5,879 nt of DNA from Chloroflexota bacterium. GTDB lineage: Bacteria; Chloroflexota; Dehalococcoidia; E44-bin15. The stretch lies in NCBI GenBank assembly GCA_015222405.1, contig JADFVG010000167.1, positions 1 through 5,879 of the forward strand, written 5' to 3'. The notes below the pieces were generated by a model, which worked only from the letters and a program-made list of their open reading frames with translations, searched no databases and was not told the origin of the DNA. The position numbers and the translations under genes were made by a program. Position 1 is the stretch's first letter. Each line of letters opens with the position of its first letter. Positions 1 to 5,569 of this stretch are shown piece by piece.

Positions 1-256
1 GAGTTAGCGGTAGAGGTCTATAAATAGCACGATTTGCTCTAAAGAGGCACAGTCAATATTGACTCTGTCGGGTGGTATATAATGAATGGCAGATTTATCA
101 GGGCTTAAACCAGAGCCCGTTGCCAAAGTTGAGGATCGGCTCATTTACATTTTTATTATTGCCCGAGAGAGGGGTTTTCATGACATCAATTTGTTTGGTC
201 TCAAGATGACGCCACCGTGCTAGCTTGTCCCCCATCGGCAAGAGGTGTCTGTATTA
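1..256. other. Noncoding left edge, no supported gene
   Basis: This stretch lies downstream of the leftward histidine kinase gene. No frame gives a convincing coding region. The best small frame is a leftward 46-codon ORF at 4-144, which has no Shine-Dalgarno and a stop codon directly before its ATG. I see no clear intrinsic terminator for the kinase operon: no GC-rich stem followed by a T-run on the minus strand. On the plus strand a 5-bp stem (113-117 with 138-142) precedes a T-rich run at 144-160, but its 20-nt loop makes it weak. A palindrome and a TATAAT box at 51-83 are listed separately. Confidence 0.5.
51..83. promoter_or_regulatory. 14-bp palindrome beside a TATAAT box
   Basis: Positions 51-64 read AGTCAATATTGACT, a perfect palindrome. 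Two more pairs (48-49 with 66-67) extend it after one mismatch. A perfect TATAAT sits at 78-83 on the plus strand. The TTGACT half of the palindrome (59-64) is only 13 nt from that hexamer, too close for a normal -35. The layout could be an operator overlapping a promoter, but a plus-strand transcript would run antisense into the kinase gene and no gene lies ahead of it. The palindrome is certain; the function is a guess. Confidence 0.25.
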
Positions 257-1723
257 TTACTCCTCAAGCGGGATCTCAACGATTACAGCTGTTCCCTTGC
301 CCAACTCCGATTGGATGCTCAGGGTGCCACGAAGTAAATGGGCTCGCTCTTGCATCCCGATAAGGCCTAGCTTCCCAGTATTGCTGAAGTCACTTATCTG
401 CACAGGGACTTCAAAGCCCTTACCATTATCAGTGATGATCATCCTTATTCTCCCCGCCCCCGACTCTAATCTGATCACTACCTTTGATGCCTCTGCATGT
501 CTCCTAATGTTGGCCAGGGCCTCTTGGGCAATACGGAATAATGCTAACTGAGCCTCACGCGGCAAGTCGCGCCCTTGCACATCTGGTTGAACATCAACGT
601 CGATCCCCTTTTCCGTAATTAGGTTGTCAGCCATCCACTCCAGCGCTGCTACTAACCCCAGGTCATCGAGTATGGGTGGCCTCAACTCCTGAGCATAGCG
701 CCGTAAGCCGCTGAGGGTTTCTACAGCCAAACTATGTAACTGAGTCAACTTTTCCTGAACTGGTTTAGGTAGCTTGTTTCTGGGATCGGAAGCTATTGCA
801 TCCAACCGGTGTGTCAGCAGCAACAGGGATTGACCAGCGTCGTCATGCAAGTCGCGAGCGATACGTTTGCGCTCTTCCTCCTGAGCTACGAGAACTTCTT
901 GCAGGTAGAAGCGCATGCTATCCCGCATTTTCCTTTCCTGCGTAACATCTCTGGCGATATTGTGGAAGGCTACCGGCTGACCATTTTGCGTGATCAAACG
1001 TGTTGTTAGCTCTACTATTCCCTCCGTTCCATCCCTTCTGAATATTCGCTGTTCGTAGCGGTCATCGACAGGTTCACCTTTTAACAGCTTGCGCTTGACC
1101 ATAGTCGCCAAGGAATAGGCATCCTCAGAGAGGAACTCGGTGACGTCCTTACCCAACAGCTCATCCGCGGTGTAGCCGGTCAGTTTTGTAGAAGCCCTAT
1201 TTGCAGCAGTGATATTGCCGTTGAGGTCATGAATCCAAATAGCGTCGCTGGCATTTTGGAATAGGTCACGATAGTTTTTCTCTGACAAGCGCAGGTTTGT
1301 CATTGCCACCTGTAGTCCATCCCGCTCTTTTCTTATCCTGCGCGATGCTACAATGCATGTCACCAGAAGCACTACGACGAAGATGGCAGTTAAGCTCCCC
1401 CAAAGGACATCTCTAAGACTTGGTGAGATGAAGATGGGATACGGGAGCATGGCCAGACTACTGGCTAGTGGAACGGCACCTCCAAACTTTACCCCGAATA
1501 CCCAAGCGGAATAGGCAATGATTAGAATGTAAATGAGCCAATCCTCTGTATGCTGCCCTAGACCGAAGAAGACGGTGGTTGATATCTGGCCGATGACGGG
1601 CAGATTTTCCAAAAGCTCATGGTAATGGCTGATGGTGATAACCGCAAACAGCACCACGATGATCCAAAAGCGGGGACTTAGCACTATGGACTTGGATTTC
1701 GATGTCAAAAATGAAATACCCAT
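257..1723 (-). CDS. Membrane PAS sensor histidine kinase, NarL/DegS-type (HisKA_3)
   Basis: This is the sensor half of a two-component system, expected to autophosphorylate and pass phosphate to the regulator encoded just upstream. The 488-residue protein has hydrophobic segments at about 18-34, 45-56, 62-80 and 104-126, giving an N-terminal membrane sensor with little extracytoplasmic sequence. A PAS domain spans about 147-264 (YRDLFQNASDAIWIHD to the IARDVTQERK end). The dimerisation helix carries the phospho-acceptor His293 in ERKRIARDLHDD, typical of HisKA_3 kinases. The ATPase domain shows the N-box with Asn405 (EALANIRRHA), a G1 box DNGKGF (432-437) and a G2 region GKLGLIGMQER (450-460). 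All key residues are present. The ATG is preceded by AGAGG at a short 4-nt spacing. A 48-bp gap separates it from the regulator, so one operon is likely. No cofactor-binding cysteines or hemes are evident, and the ligand is unknown. Confidence 0.95.
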   Translation of the reverse strand: MGISFLTSKSKSIVLSPRFWIIVVLFAVITISHYHELLENLPVIGQISTTVFFGLGQHTEDWLIYILIIAYSAWVFGVKFGGAVPLASSLAMLPYPIFISPSLRDVLWGSLTAIFVVVLLVTCIVASRRIRKERDGLQVAMTNLRLSEKNYRDLFQNASDAIWIHDLNGNITAANRASTKLTGYTADELLGKDVTEFLSEDAYSLATMVKRKLLKGEPVDDRYEQRIFRRDGTEGIVELTTRLITQNGQPVAFHNIARDVTQERKMRDSMRFYLQEVLVAQEEERKRIARDLHDDAGQSLLLLTHRLDAIASDPRNKLPKPVQEKLTQLHSLAVETLSGLRRYAQELRPPILDDLGLVAALEWMADNLITEKGIDVDVQPDVQGRDLPREAQLALFRIAQEALANIRRHAEASKVVIRLESGAGRIRMIITDNGKGFEVPVQISDFSNTGKLGLIGMQERAHLLRGTLSIQSELGKGTAVIVEIPLEE

Positions 1724-1771
1724 ACAGCCTCTAAGCGGCTCTTGTAAGCTGGTGCGGGAGCAGCTAGAAAT

Positions 1772-2467
1772 CTACTCTTTACTCTCGTCATCAGAGATAT
1801 CCTCCAAGGTGATCCAGCCTTCCCTTACCCCTTTGACTATGGCCTCAGTACGCGAAGCTACATCCACTTTGTTAAAGATACTGGATAGGTGAGCTTTTAC
1901 TGTGCGGACACTGAGAAACAGTTCCTTAGCTATATCCTTGTTACTCATGCCTTTGGCAGCTAGCTTTAAGACCTCTAACTCCCTTTCGCTTAGTCGTTCT
2001 TCTGTCTTCCGTTCAGCAGCCTTAGCCTGCATCTGCACGCCGTACTTTAGTATCTTAGCAATTATGGTCGGGTGAAGCACTGATTCACCCGCGTGCACAG
2101 CACGGACAGCCTCCACCAAGACCTGGCTCCGGGCACTCTTCAGTAAGTAGCCAGCTGCTCCTGCTTCCAGCAAGCCGATTACATAACGATCATCATCATA
2201 GGCCGTTAGAACCAGCACAGCGGTGGCAGGGCTTACCTCCCTGATCTGCTTGGTTGCCTCAATGCCGCTAAGCTTTGGCATCACAATGTCCATTATTACT
2301 ATATCTGGCTTCAACTCTGAGCTTAGCTTGACAGCTTCTTCCCCATTGCCCGCCTCACCCACCACCTCCATGTCTTTGCGCCGTTCAAACGCATTTCGCA
2401 TTGCCTCTCGCAGCAGTGCGTGGTCATCTGCGAGCACTATTCTGATCTTCGCCTTCGAAAACCTCAA
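1772..2467 (-). CDS. NarL/FixJ-family response regulator (receiver + LuxR HTH)
   Basis: This is the DNA-binding partner of the adjacent kinase. With the TTG start at 2467 the protein has 231 residues, normal for the family. The receiver domain (about 7-125) has the acidic pair Asp14-Asp15 (VLADDH), phospho-acceptor Asp60 (VIMDIVMP), Thr88 (VLTAY) and Lys110 (YLLKSA). The LuxR-type helix-turn-helix runs from about 158 to 212: LSERELEVLKLAAKGMSN, then a recognition helix around VRTVKAHLSSIF. I chose TTG 2467 because AAAGGAG lies 5 nt upstream and the receiver fold begins right after it. A longer frame opening with TTG at 2509 would start at or before the predicted transcription start (near 2507) and adds 14 residues with no family similarity. 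It is first in a two-gene operon and diverges from the small-protein/channel pair, which are its most obvious targets by position. Confidence 0.93.
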   Translation of the reverse strand: MRFSKAKIRIVLADDHALLREAMRNAFERRKDMEVVGEAGNGEEAVKLSSELKPDIVIMDIVMPKLSGIEATKQIREVSPATAVLVLTAYDDDRYVIGLLEAGAAGYLLKSARSQVLVEAVRAVHAGESVLHPTIIAKILKYGVQMQAKAAERKTEERLSERELEVLKLAAKGMSNKDIAKELFLSVRTVKAHLSSIFNKVDVASRTEAIVKGVREGWITLEDISDDESKE

Positions 2468-2472
2468 GTCAA

Positions 2473-2479
2473 CTCCTTT
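2473..2479 (-). promoter_or_regulatory. Ribosome binding site that sets the regulator start
   Basis: On the minus strand the sequence is AAAGGAG, then TTGAC (5 nt), then TTG. This strong Shine-Dalgarno match selects the internal TTG at 2467 over the upstream TTG at 2509, which has no such element. Confidence 0.75.
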
Positions 2480-2513
2480 CGGATAAATCTGCCTTGTTGC
2501 TTTTTCCAAGCTG

Positions 2514-2542
2514 ATTATAGAGCATTAGGGCTGCGGTAGCAA
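2514..2542 (-). promoter_or_regulatory. Sigma70-type promoter of the two-component operon
   Basis: The minus strand reads TTGCTA (2542-2537), 17 nt, then TATAAT (2519-2514): a perfect -10 and a 4 of 6 match at -35 with ideal spacing. Transcription would begin near 2507, giving a leader of about 40 nt before the TTG start at 2467. No hairpin is obvious in that leader. Confidence 0.7.
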
Positions 2543-2576
2543 CAGAATTCTTTTCCTCTCCTCTCCCTACATACCT

Positions 2577-2630
2577 TTGTACATCCATGATTGTACTTTC
2601 GACCATGCCCAAAATTGAACCAAAGGTCGA
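2577..2630. promoter_or_regulatory. Divergent intergenic repeats, possible operators
   Basis: Between the divergent operons there is a direct repeat TTGTAC (2577-2582 and 2591-2596, period 14) and an inverted repeat TCGACC (2599-2604) / GGTCGA (2625-2630) with 20 nt between the arms. These are plausible binding sites for the response regulator encoded to the left, or for another factor. They do not match the classic NarL heptamer. A convincing promoter for the rightward genes is not evident; the best is a weak TTGCAC (2635-2640), 17 nt, TTTATG. The repeats are seen; their role is inferred. Confidence 0.3.
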
Positions 2631-2688
2631 TGACTTGCACCCCAGGGGCTGGTATTGTTTATGTGGGAGTGGTAGAAAACCAAGAGAG

Positions 2689-2695
2689 AAAGGGG
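2689..2695 (+). promoter_or_regulatory. Ribosome binding site of the small helical protein
   Basis: AAAGGGG lies 6 nt before the ATG at 2702. It decides the start: the same frame is open back to a TTG at 2591, but that upstream part has no Shine-Dalgarno and reads as noncoding leader. Confidence 0.7.
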
Positions 2696-2701
2696 ATTAC
2701 G

Positions 2702-3007
2702 ATGGGTGCGTTAAGGACGGTAGAGCCAAAAGAGGTGGTGGAGGCAAGAGAGCCGACTGCTGCTGAGGTTCTTAAGGGAAAAGAGTTGGTGCTGGCAGTG
2801 CTGGAAAGGGCCGCCGAGGAGAACGACTTCCTCGCCCGACTAGCGGATAATCCCGGCGAGGCTCTTGCCGAGTACTACACTCTAACCTCGGATGAGAAAA
2901 CCGCCTTGGTCTGCGGCGACATCAAGCAAATAGAAGAGTGGGTGGGCAAGTTAGACGACCGACTGGCAACGTGGCTATGGTGCAGACTAAGTCAAGAGAA
3001 ATGGTGA
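2702..3007 (+). CDS. Small LigA/NHLP-like helical-domain protein
   Basis: This is a 101-residue soluble protein with no signal peptide or membrane segment. After a charged N-terminus (1-25) come a helix (about 27-40), then FLARLADNPGEAL (43-55), Y-x-LTSDEKTAL (59-69), GDI (72-74) and LDD-x-L-x-TW-x3-RL (84-96). The 'helix, P-x-E-A-L, Y-x-L-T-x-E-E/D-K-x-A-L, x-G-D' layout recalls the LigA dioxygenase-subunit fold and the short Chloroflexota proteins filed as Os1348-family, NHLP-clan. That assignment is from memory and is tentative. No catalytic residues are known to me. It is not a convincing peptide-natural-product precursor: there is no Gly-Gly cleavage site and no Cys/Ser/Thr-rich core, and no modification enzyme lies nearby. 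The key clue is that the next gene, a membrane channel 58 nt downstream, ends in a homologous domain. I infer a partner or regulator of that channel. Confidence 0.85.
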   Translation: MGALRTVEPKEVVEAREPTAAEVLKGKELVLAVLERAAEENDFLARLADNPGEALAEYYTLTSDEKTALVCGDIKQIEEWVGKLDDRLATWLWCRLSQEKW

Positions 3008-3009
3008 AG

Positions 3010-3039
3010 CCTGTGGCCTCCACCAGACCGTTCCACAGG
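3010..3039 (+). other. Stem-loop between small-protein and channel genes
   Basis: CCTGTGG (3010-3016) can pair with CCACAGG (3033-3039) across a 16-nt loop, just after the small-protein stop. No T-run follows, so it is unlikely to terminate transcription. It might act in mRNA processing or set the ratio of the two products, or be chance. Confidence 0.3.
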
Positions 3040-3065
3040 TCTAGCATCCAGTTGAGGAATGCGAG

Positions 3066-4388
3066 ATGAAAGAGCAGGATAGAGAGCTGGGACATACCAT
3101 CTCGCCTGAGGACATGGCTGAGATGGCGAAGAAGACAGCTTCAGACTGCCTCTCGCCTGCTGAGGTGGCGCGGAAGGCAGAAACTGTAGGGGTCACCAAA
3201 GCAAAGCTCGACGTTCTGAGCACAGTTTTGCTCGGCATTCTGGCTGGGATTTTTATCGGTCTGGGGGCTATGCTTTGCACCCTGGTTACCACAGATGCCG
3301 GCCTAGGCTTTGGGCTGACAAAGCTACTTGGAGGGGTTGTCTTCTGCCTCGGCCTGGTTCTTGTGGTGGTGGCTGGCGCAGAGCTTTTTACCGGTAATTG
3401 CCTCCTGGTGATGGCCTGGTTCGGTGGCAAAGTAAGCTTTGGTCGTCTGCTTCGAAACTGGGGATTGGTATATTCTGCCAACCTCGCTGGTTCCTTAGCT
3501 CTGGTCGGCCTTATGTTCTACACGCTTCAGTGGGGTTTCAACAGCAATGCGGTGGGGGCTAACGCCGTCTTGGTTGCTAACGCCAAGGTCGATCTCTCCT
3601 TCACTTCGGCTCTCACCCGGGGCATCCTATGCAATGCCCTGGTCTGTTTGGCTATCTGGTTAGCCTTTAGCGCTCGTACCGTCGTTGGTAAGATATTTGG
3701 CATCCTGTTTCCTATCACCGCCTTTGTAGCAGCTGGCTTTGAGCACAGTGTTGCTAATATGTATTTCATCCCTATGGGCATACTGCTGGCAAATAAGACT
3801 GCTGTGCTTCAGGCAGCCGGCTTGACTTCGGCTGGTGTGGCTAACCTCAATGTCGCCGGGTTTGTCGGTAACCTTATTCCAGTCACGATCGGCAACATCA
3901 TTGGCGGCAGTCTCTTAGTAGGCGCAGTGTACTGGACAGCCTACCTGCGCCAGGATCGGGCGGATGTATGGATGGCAATAAGACGTTGGCTGAAGACAAT
4001 GGCTCCTTCCCTTCGCCCCACTAAGCCAAAAGAGGCGGCAGAGCTGGCGAGCGGGAGCATGACCTTACGCGAAGTATTGGCTAGAGCAGTGCTCGCTAAA
4101 CATGCTAAGGCAAGTGAGACGGTTGCTCTGGATCGTATGGGTAGCAAAGGCCTACGGGAGGTACTAGCTAGGGCAGTGCTCGCTAAAGCTGCAGGGGATG
4201 ATACCTTCTTTACAAGATTGGCCCAAGAACCTGATGAGGTTTTAAGAGGCTATGATCTAAACCCTGAGGAAAGGGCAGCCTTATCCAGTGGTGATATAGA
4301 GTGGCTGCAGTCCAGAGTCAGTGCCTTGGATGACTCACTAGGAACATGGGTTACCCTTAGGTTAGCTTCAAACGAAGAGAAAAGGTGA
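3066..4388 (+). CDS. FNT-family anion channel with C-terminal LigA/NHLP-like domain
   Basis: This is a pentameric-type inner-membrane channel of the formate/nitrite transporter family (FocA, NirC and hydrosulfide channels) for a small monovalent anion. It has 440 residues against about 270-290 usually. The transmembrane part covers about 50-295, with family hallmarks GAELFTGN (104-111), Lys174 before a RGILCNALVCLAIW segment (185-198), the pore histidine His227 in FEHSVANM, and GNIIGG (276-281). The substrate is undetermined. An unusual tail (about 300-440) holds a linker, the repeated helix LREVLARAVLAK (334-345 and 363-374), then FFTRLAQEPDEVLRGYDL (381-398), EERAALSSGDI (401-411) and LDD-x-L-x-TW-x3-RL (421-433). 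This tail is homologous to the small protein upstream. GAGGA lies 7 nt before the ATG. The extra N-terminus (1-30) also has an SP-x-E/D-x-A-x-x-A helix that recurs at 29-42. Gene order and spacing suggest co-transcription with the small protein. Confidence 0.93.
   Translation: MKEQDRELGHTISPEDMAEMAKKTASDCLSPAEVARKAETVGVTKAKLDVLSTVLLGILAGIFIGLGAMLCTLVTTDAGLGFGLTKLLGGVVFCLGLVLVVVAGAELFTGNCLLVMAWFGGKVSFGRLLRNWGLVYSANLAGSLALVGLMFYTLQWGFNSNAVGANAVLVANAKVDLSFTSALTRGILCNALVCLAIWLAFSARTVVGKIFGILFPITAFVAAGFEHSVANMYFIPMGILLANKTAVLQAAGLTSAGVANLNVAGFVGNLIPVTIGNIIGGSLLVGAVYWTAYLRQDRADVWMAIRRWLKTMAPSLRPTKPKEAAELASGSMTLREVLARAVLAKHAKASETVALDRMGSKGLREVLARAVLAKAAGDDTFFTRLAQEPDEVLRGYDLNPEERAALSSGDIEWLQSRVSALDDSLGTWVTLRLASNEEKR
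4065..4187 (+). repeat. Duplicated 12-codon helix segment in the channel tail
   Basis: Positions 4065-4100 and 4152-4187 (36 bp each, offset 87 bp) encode the identical peptide LREVLARAVLAK. They differ at six nucleotides, all synonymous (TTA/CTA, CGC/CGG, GAA/GAG, TTG/CTA with two changes, AGA/AGG). The second copy leads directly into the domain; the first sits in the linker. The corresponding stretch of the small protein (about 28-37) is a single copy, so the duplication is specific to the channel fusion. Confidence 0.85.
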
Positions 4389-4403
4389 GCGTTGGGCCAA
4401 AGA

Positions 4404-4423
4404 GCGCTGGCTGATGCCGGCGC
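4404..4423 (+). terminator. Strong GC hairpin after the channel gene
   Basis: GCGCTGGC (4404-4411), loop TGAT, GCCGGCGC (4416-4423) form an 8-bp stem with one G-U pair, 15 nt after the stop codon. There is no downstream T-run, so it is not a standard intrinsic terminator. It may protect the 3' end or support factor-dependent termination. Confidence 0.4.
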
Positions 4424-4451
4424 CGGAGTATCGATTAGAGGCTAACGCACC

Positions 4452-4476
4452 CTGGCATCAAACCTCGTGATGCCGG
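4452..4476 (+). other. Second hairpin sharing an arm sequence with the first
   Basis: CTGGCATCA (4452-4460), loop AACCTCG, TGATGCCGG (4468-4476) form a 9-bp stem with one wobble pair. TGATGCCGG also occurs at 4412-4420, inside the previous hairpin, so the middle arm could pair with either copy. This resembles a REP-like or alternative-pairing element, but no T-run follows. Confidence 0.4.
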
Positions 4477-4758
4477 CCCCAAGTAGAACGCAGTACTATT
4501 GTTAATTAACTGACAATAATCAGTTCTTGGCTTGTGTTGGGGCAATAACATGCCCCATTCTGATCCTCTTGAGCTGCCCTTAATTAAATCGCCTTAACAA
4601 GGTACGAAATCGCGCAAATAACGCGCATTAAAGGCGCATATTGAGGCAATATAGTGCCATTAAAGTGCTCTCATTGATCCTTTGGGCGATTAATAAGGGC
4701 TCCAATCAGGCTTTACAGAGCAATTTCCGGTTTTAGCCAGAGATATGGAGCAATATCA
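4477..4758. other. AT-rich noncoding stretch with small repeats
   Basis: No coding frame is convincing. The stretch holds two TTAATTAA octamers (4502-4509 and near 4580), overlapping AT-rich hairpins (4497-4518 and 4508-4525), and a 7-bp hairpin TGGGGCA/TGCCCCA (4538-4544 with 4551-4557, loop 6 nt) that could be a weak terminator. CATTAAAG occurs twice at a 32-bp period (4626-4633 and 4658-4665), each in a GC-rich GYGC context. No integrase, transposase or tRNA that would explain it is visible. Confidence 0.4.
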
Positions 4759-4998
4759 CTAATTTACTTGTTTATTTGTATTCCGCTCCCTGTTCCACAT
4801 CGCCAGCGACACGCCGGGAATAACCGGATCCTTGGCGTTCATGATGCGCCACACAGCGCCGTTGCCGGCGGGGTCCTCGTCGATGGCGAGGTCGGCGTCG
4901 TTGTCAACGCCGTCGATCCAGTCCTCATTGACCAAACCGTTGCCGTCGTTATCGACCTGCACACCAAGGCCGGAAACATAGAGCGTGCCGTCAGCGGT
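4759..4998 (-). pseudogene. 3' remnant of an Asp/Asn-rich calcium-binding-type repeat protein
   Basis: The leftward frame is open from 4998, directly after an in-frame TAG at 5001-4999, to the stop at 4759, giving 79 codons. It encodes ADGTLYVSGLG, then the repeat pair DNDGNGLVNEDWIDG and DNDADLAIDEDPAGNG, then a unique tail of about 30 residues. Alternating D-x-D-G/A-x-G/D blocks resemble thrombospondin type-3 or dockerin-like calcium-binding loops of secreted proteins. No signal peptide, Shine-Dalgarno or ATG is present. The only early start is a GTG at 4962, inside the homologous region, so the 5' part is missing. The coding part is markedly GC-richer than its flanks. It could be a short real ORF, but a decayed end is more likely. 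Confidence 0.55.
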
Positions 4999-5215
4999 CT
5001 ATGGTGGCTCACCCCTGTCCAGAGGCACTACCTATCATTGGGCAGTTAGGACCTGGGATAACCATGATGTCGTAGGCCCATATTGTGATGACCAGACCTT
5101 CACGATAGAGCCGCCACCAGACCAAGTTCACATTTATGTCTCAATCGTGGCCATATATGTCTCGATCCTGGTGCTTGCTGTAGGCGTCATCTTGGCCACC
5201 TTATTGAGACGCTGA
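4985..5215 (+). pseudogene. 3' remnant of a fibronectin-III-like, membrane-anchored surface protein
   Basis: The rightward frame begins after an in-frame TAG at 4979-4981 and ends at 5215. From about residue 6 it reads like the end of a fibronectin type-III-like domain (GGSPLSRGTTYHWAVRTWD, then a QTFTI strand at 37-41). A Pro-rich linker (EPPPD) and one membrane helix (about 48-72) ending in LLRR follow, a C-terminal anchor as in large extracellular proteins. Only the last strands of the domain remain. There is no signal peptide and no Shine-Dalgarno before the GTG at 4985. It is therefore a truncated gene end, lying head to head with the leftward remnant. A terminator-like hairpin at 5284 is consistent with a former gene 3' end. 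Confidence 0.6.
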
Positions 5216-5569
5216 TCAGCCATATAGATGAACAGGCTTAGCACACCAATAGCATTCAGCCGAGCGTTCAGCCTTATAATCTGCAGTCAGGTGAACCGAC
5301 TGTATTTTGAACCTACCGCAGGCCTTATGAGATAAAACCCAGAACCTTCCCAGTCCCTTTCTCATTCCAGTCCCAACCAGGCCCCTAAGTCGGTTTGGCG
5401 CTGCAAAAAGTGACGATTTGTGTCCTTTGCCGGGTTCTACCTAGGCTGAAGGGTACGCAGTTCACCGGGAAGGTGGGTGGGGGTCTTTGGTAGCATAGTT
5501 CTAATAGGTATTCGAGTTAGGATTCTTCCAGCTCATATTCTCTAGGCGCTCTCCTCGATCCGTCTTTGC
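5216..5569. other. Noncoding stretch between the surface-protein remnant and DAHP synthase
   Basis: No coding region is convincing in either direction. A 10-bp palindrome GCTGATCAGC (5211-5220) overlaps the remnant's stop codon, and a terminator-like hairpin lies at 5284-5308. The G-rich run near 5469-5485 is only superficially like part of a T-box, and I found no riboswitch, tRNA or mobile element. Confidence 0.5.
5284..5308 (+). terminator. Candidate intrinsic terminator
   Basis: CAGTC, a bulged A, and GG (5284-5291) pair with CCGACTG (5296-5302) around a TGAA loop, followed by TATTTT (5303-5308). It lies 68 nt after the stop of the surface-protein remnant and would end rightward transcription before the DAHP synthase promoter. 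Confidence 0.5.

Noticed and set aside
4..144. Leftward 46-codon ORF after the kinase gene
   Set aside because: It has an ATG directly after an in-frame stop, no Shine-Dalgarno, and no recognisable motif. An open frame of this length is easily chance.
225..551. Rightward frame of 108 codons
   Set aside because: It is antisense to the ATPase end of the kinase gene, whose protein motifs are unmistakable; the composition is that of a shadow frame.
1632..1892. Rightward frame across the kinase/regulator junction
   Set aside because: It is antisense to two well-supported genes and has no Shine-Dalgarno or known motif.
2702..3007. Small protein as a toxin, antitoxin or peptide-natural-product precursor
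   Set aside because: There is no partner gene, leader cleavage site, Cys-rich core or maturase; homology to the channel tail explains it better.
3041..3781. Leftward frames of 146 and 84 codons
   Set aside because: They are antisense to the FNT channel, with Arg/Pro/Ser-rich composition typical of reverse-frame shadows.
4477..4758. Insertion-sequence end or attachment site
   Set aside because: No transposase or integrase, no clear terminal inverted repeats and no target duplication could be found.
4768..5049. Rightward frame of 93 codons
   Set aside because: It is antisense to the calcium-repeat remnant and then runs across the junction; the opposite strand gives the recognisable protein repeat.
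5455..5500. Possible T-box or attenuator before DAHP synthase
   Set aside because: Only a G-rich run faintly resembles the antiterminator core. No specifier stem or terminator is present, and the predicted promoter lies downstream of it.
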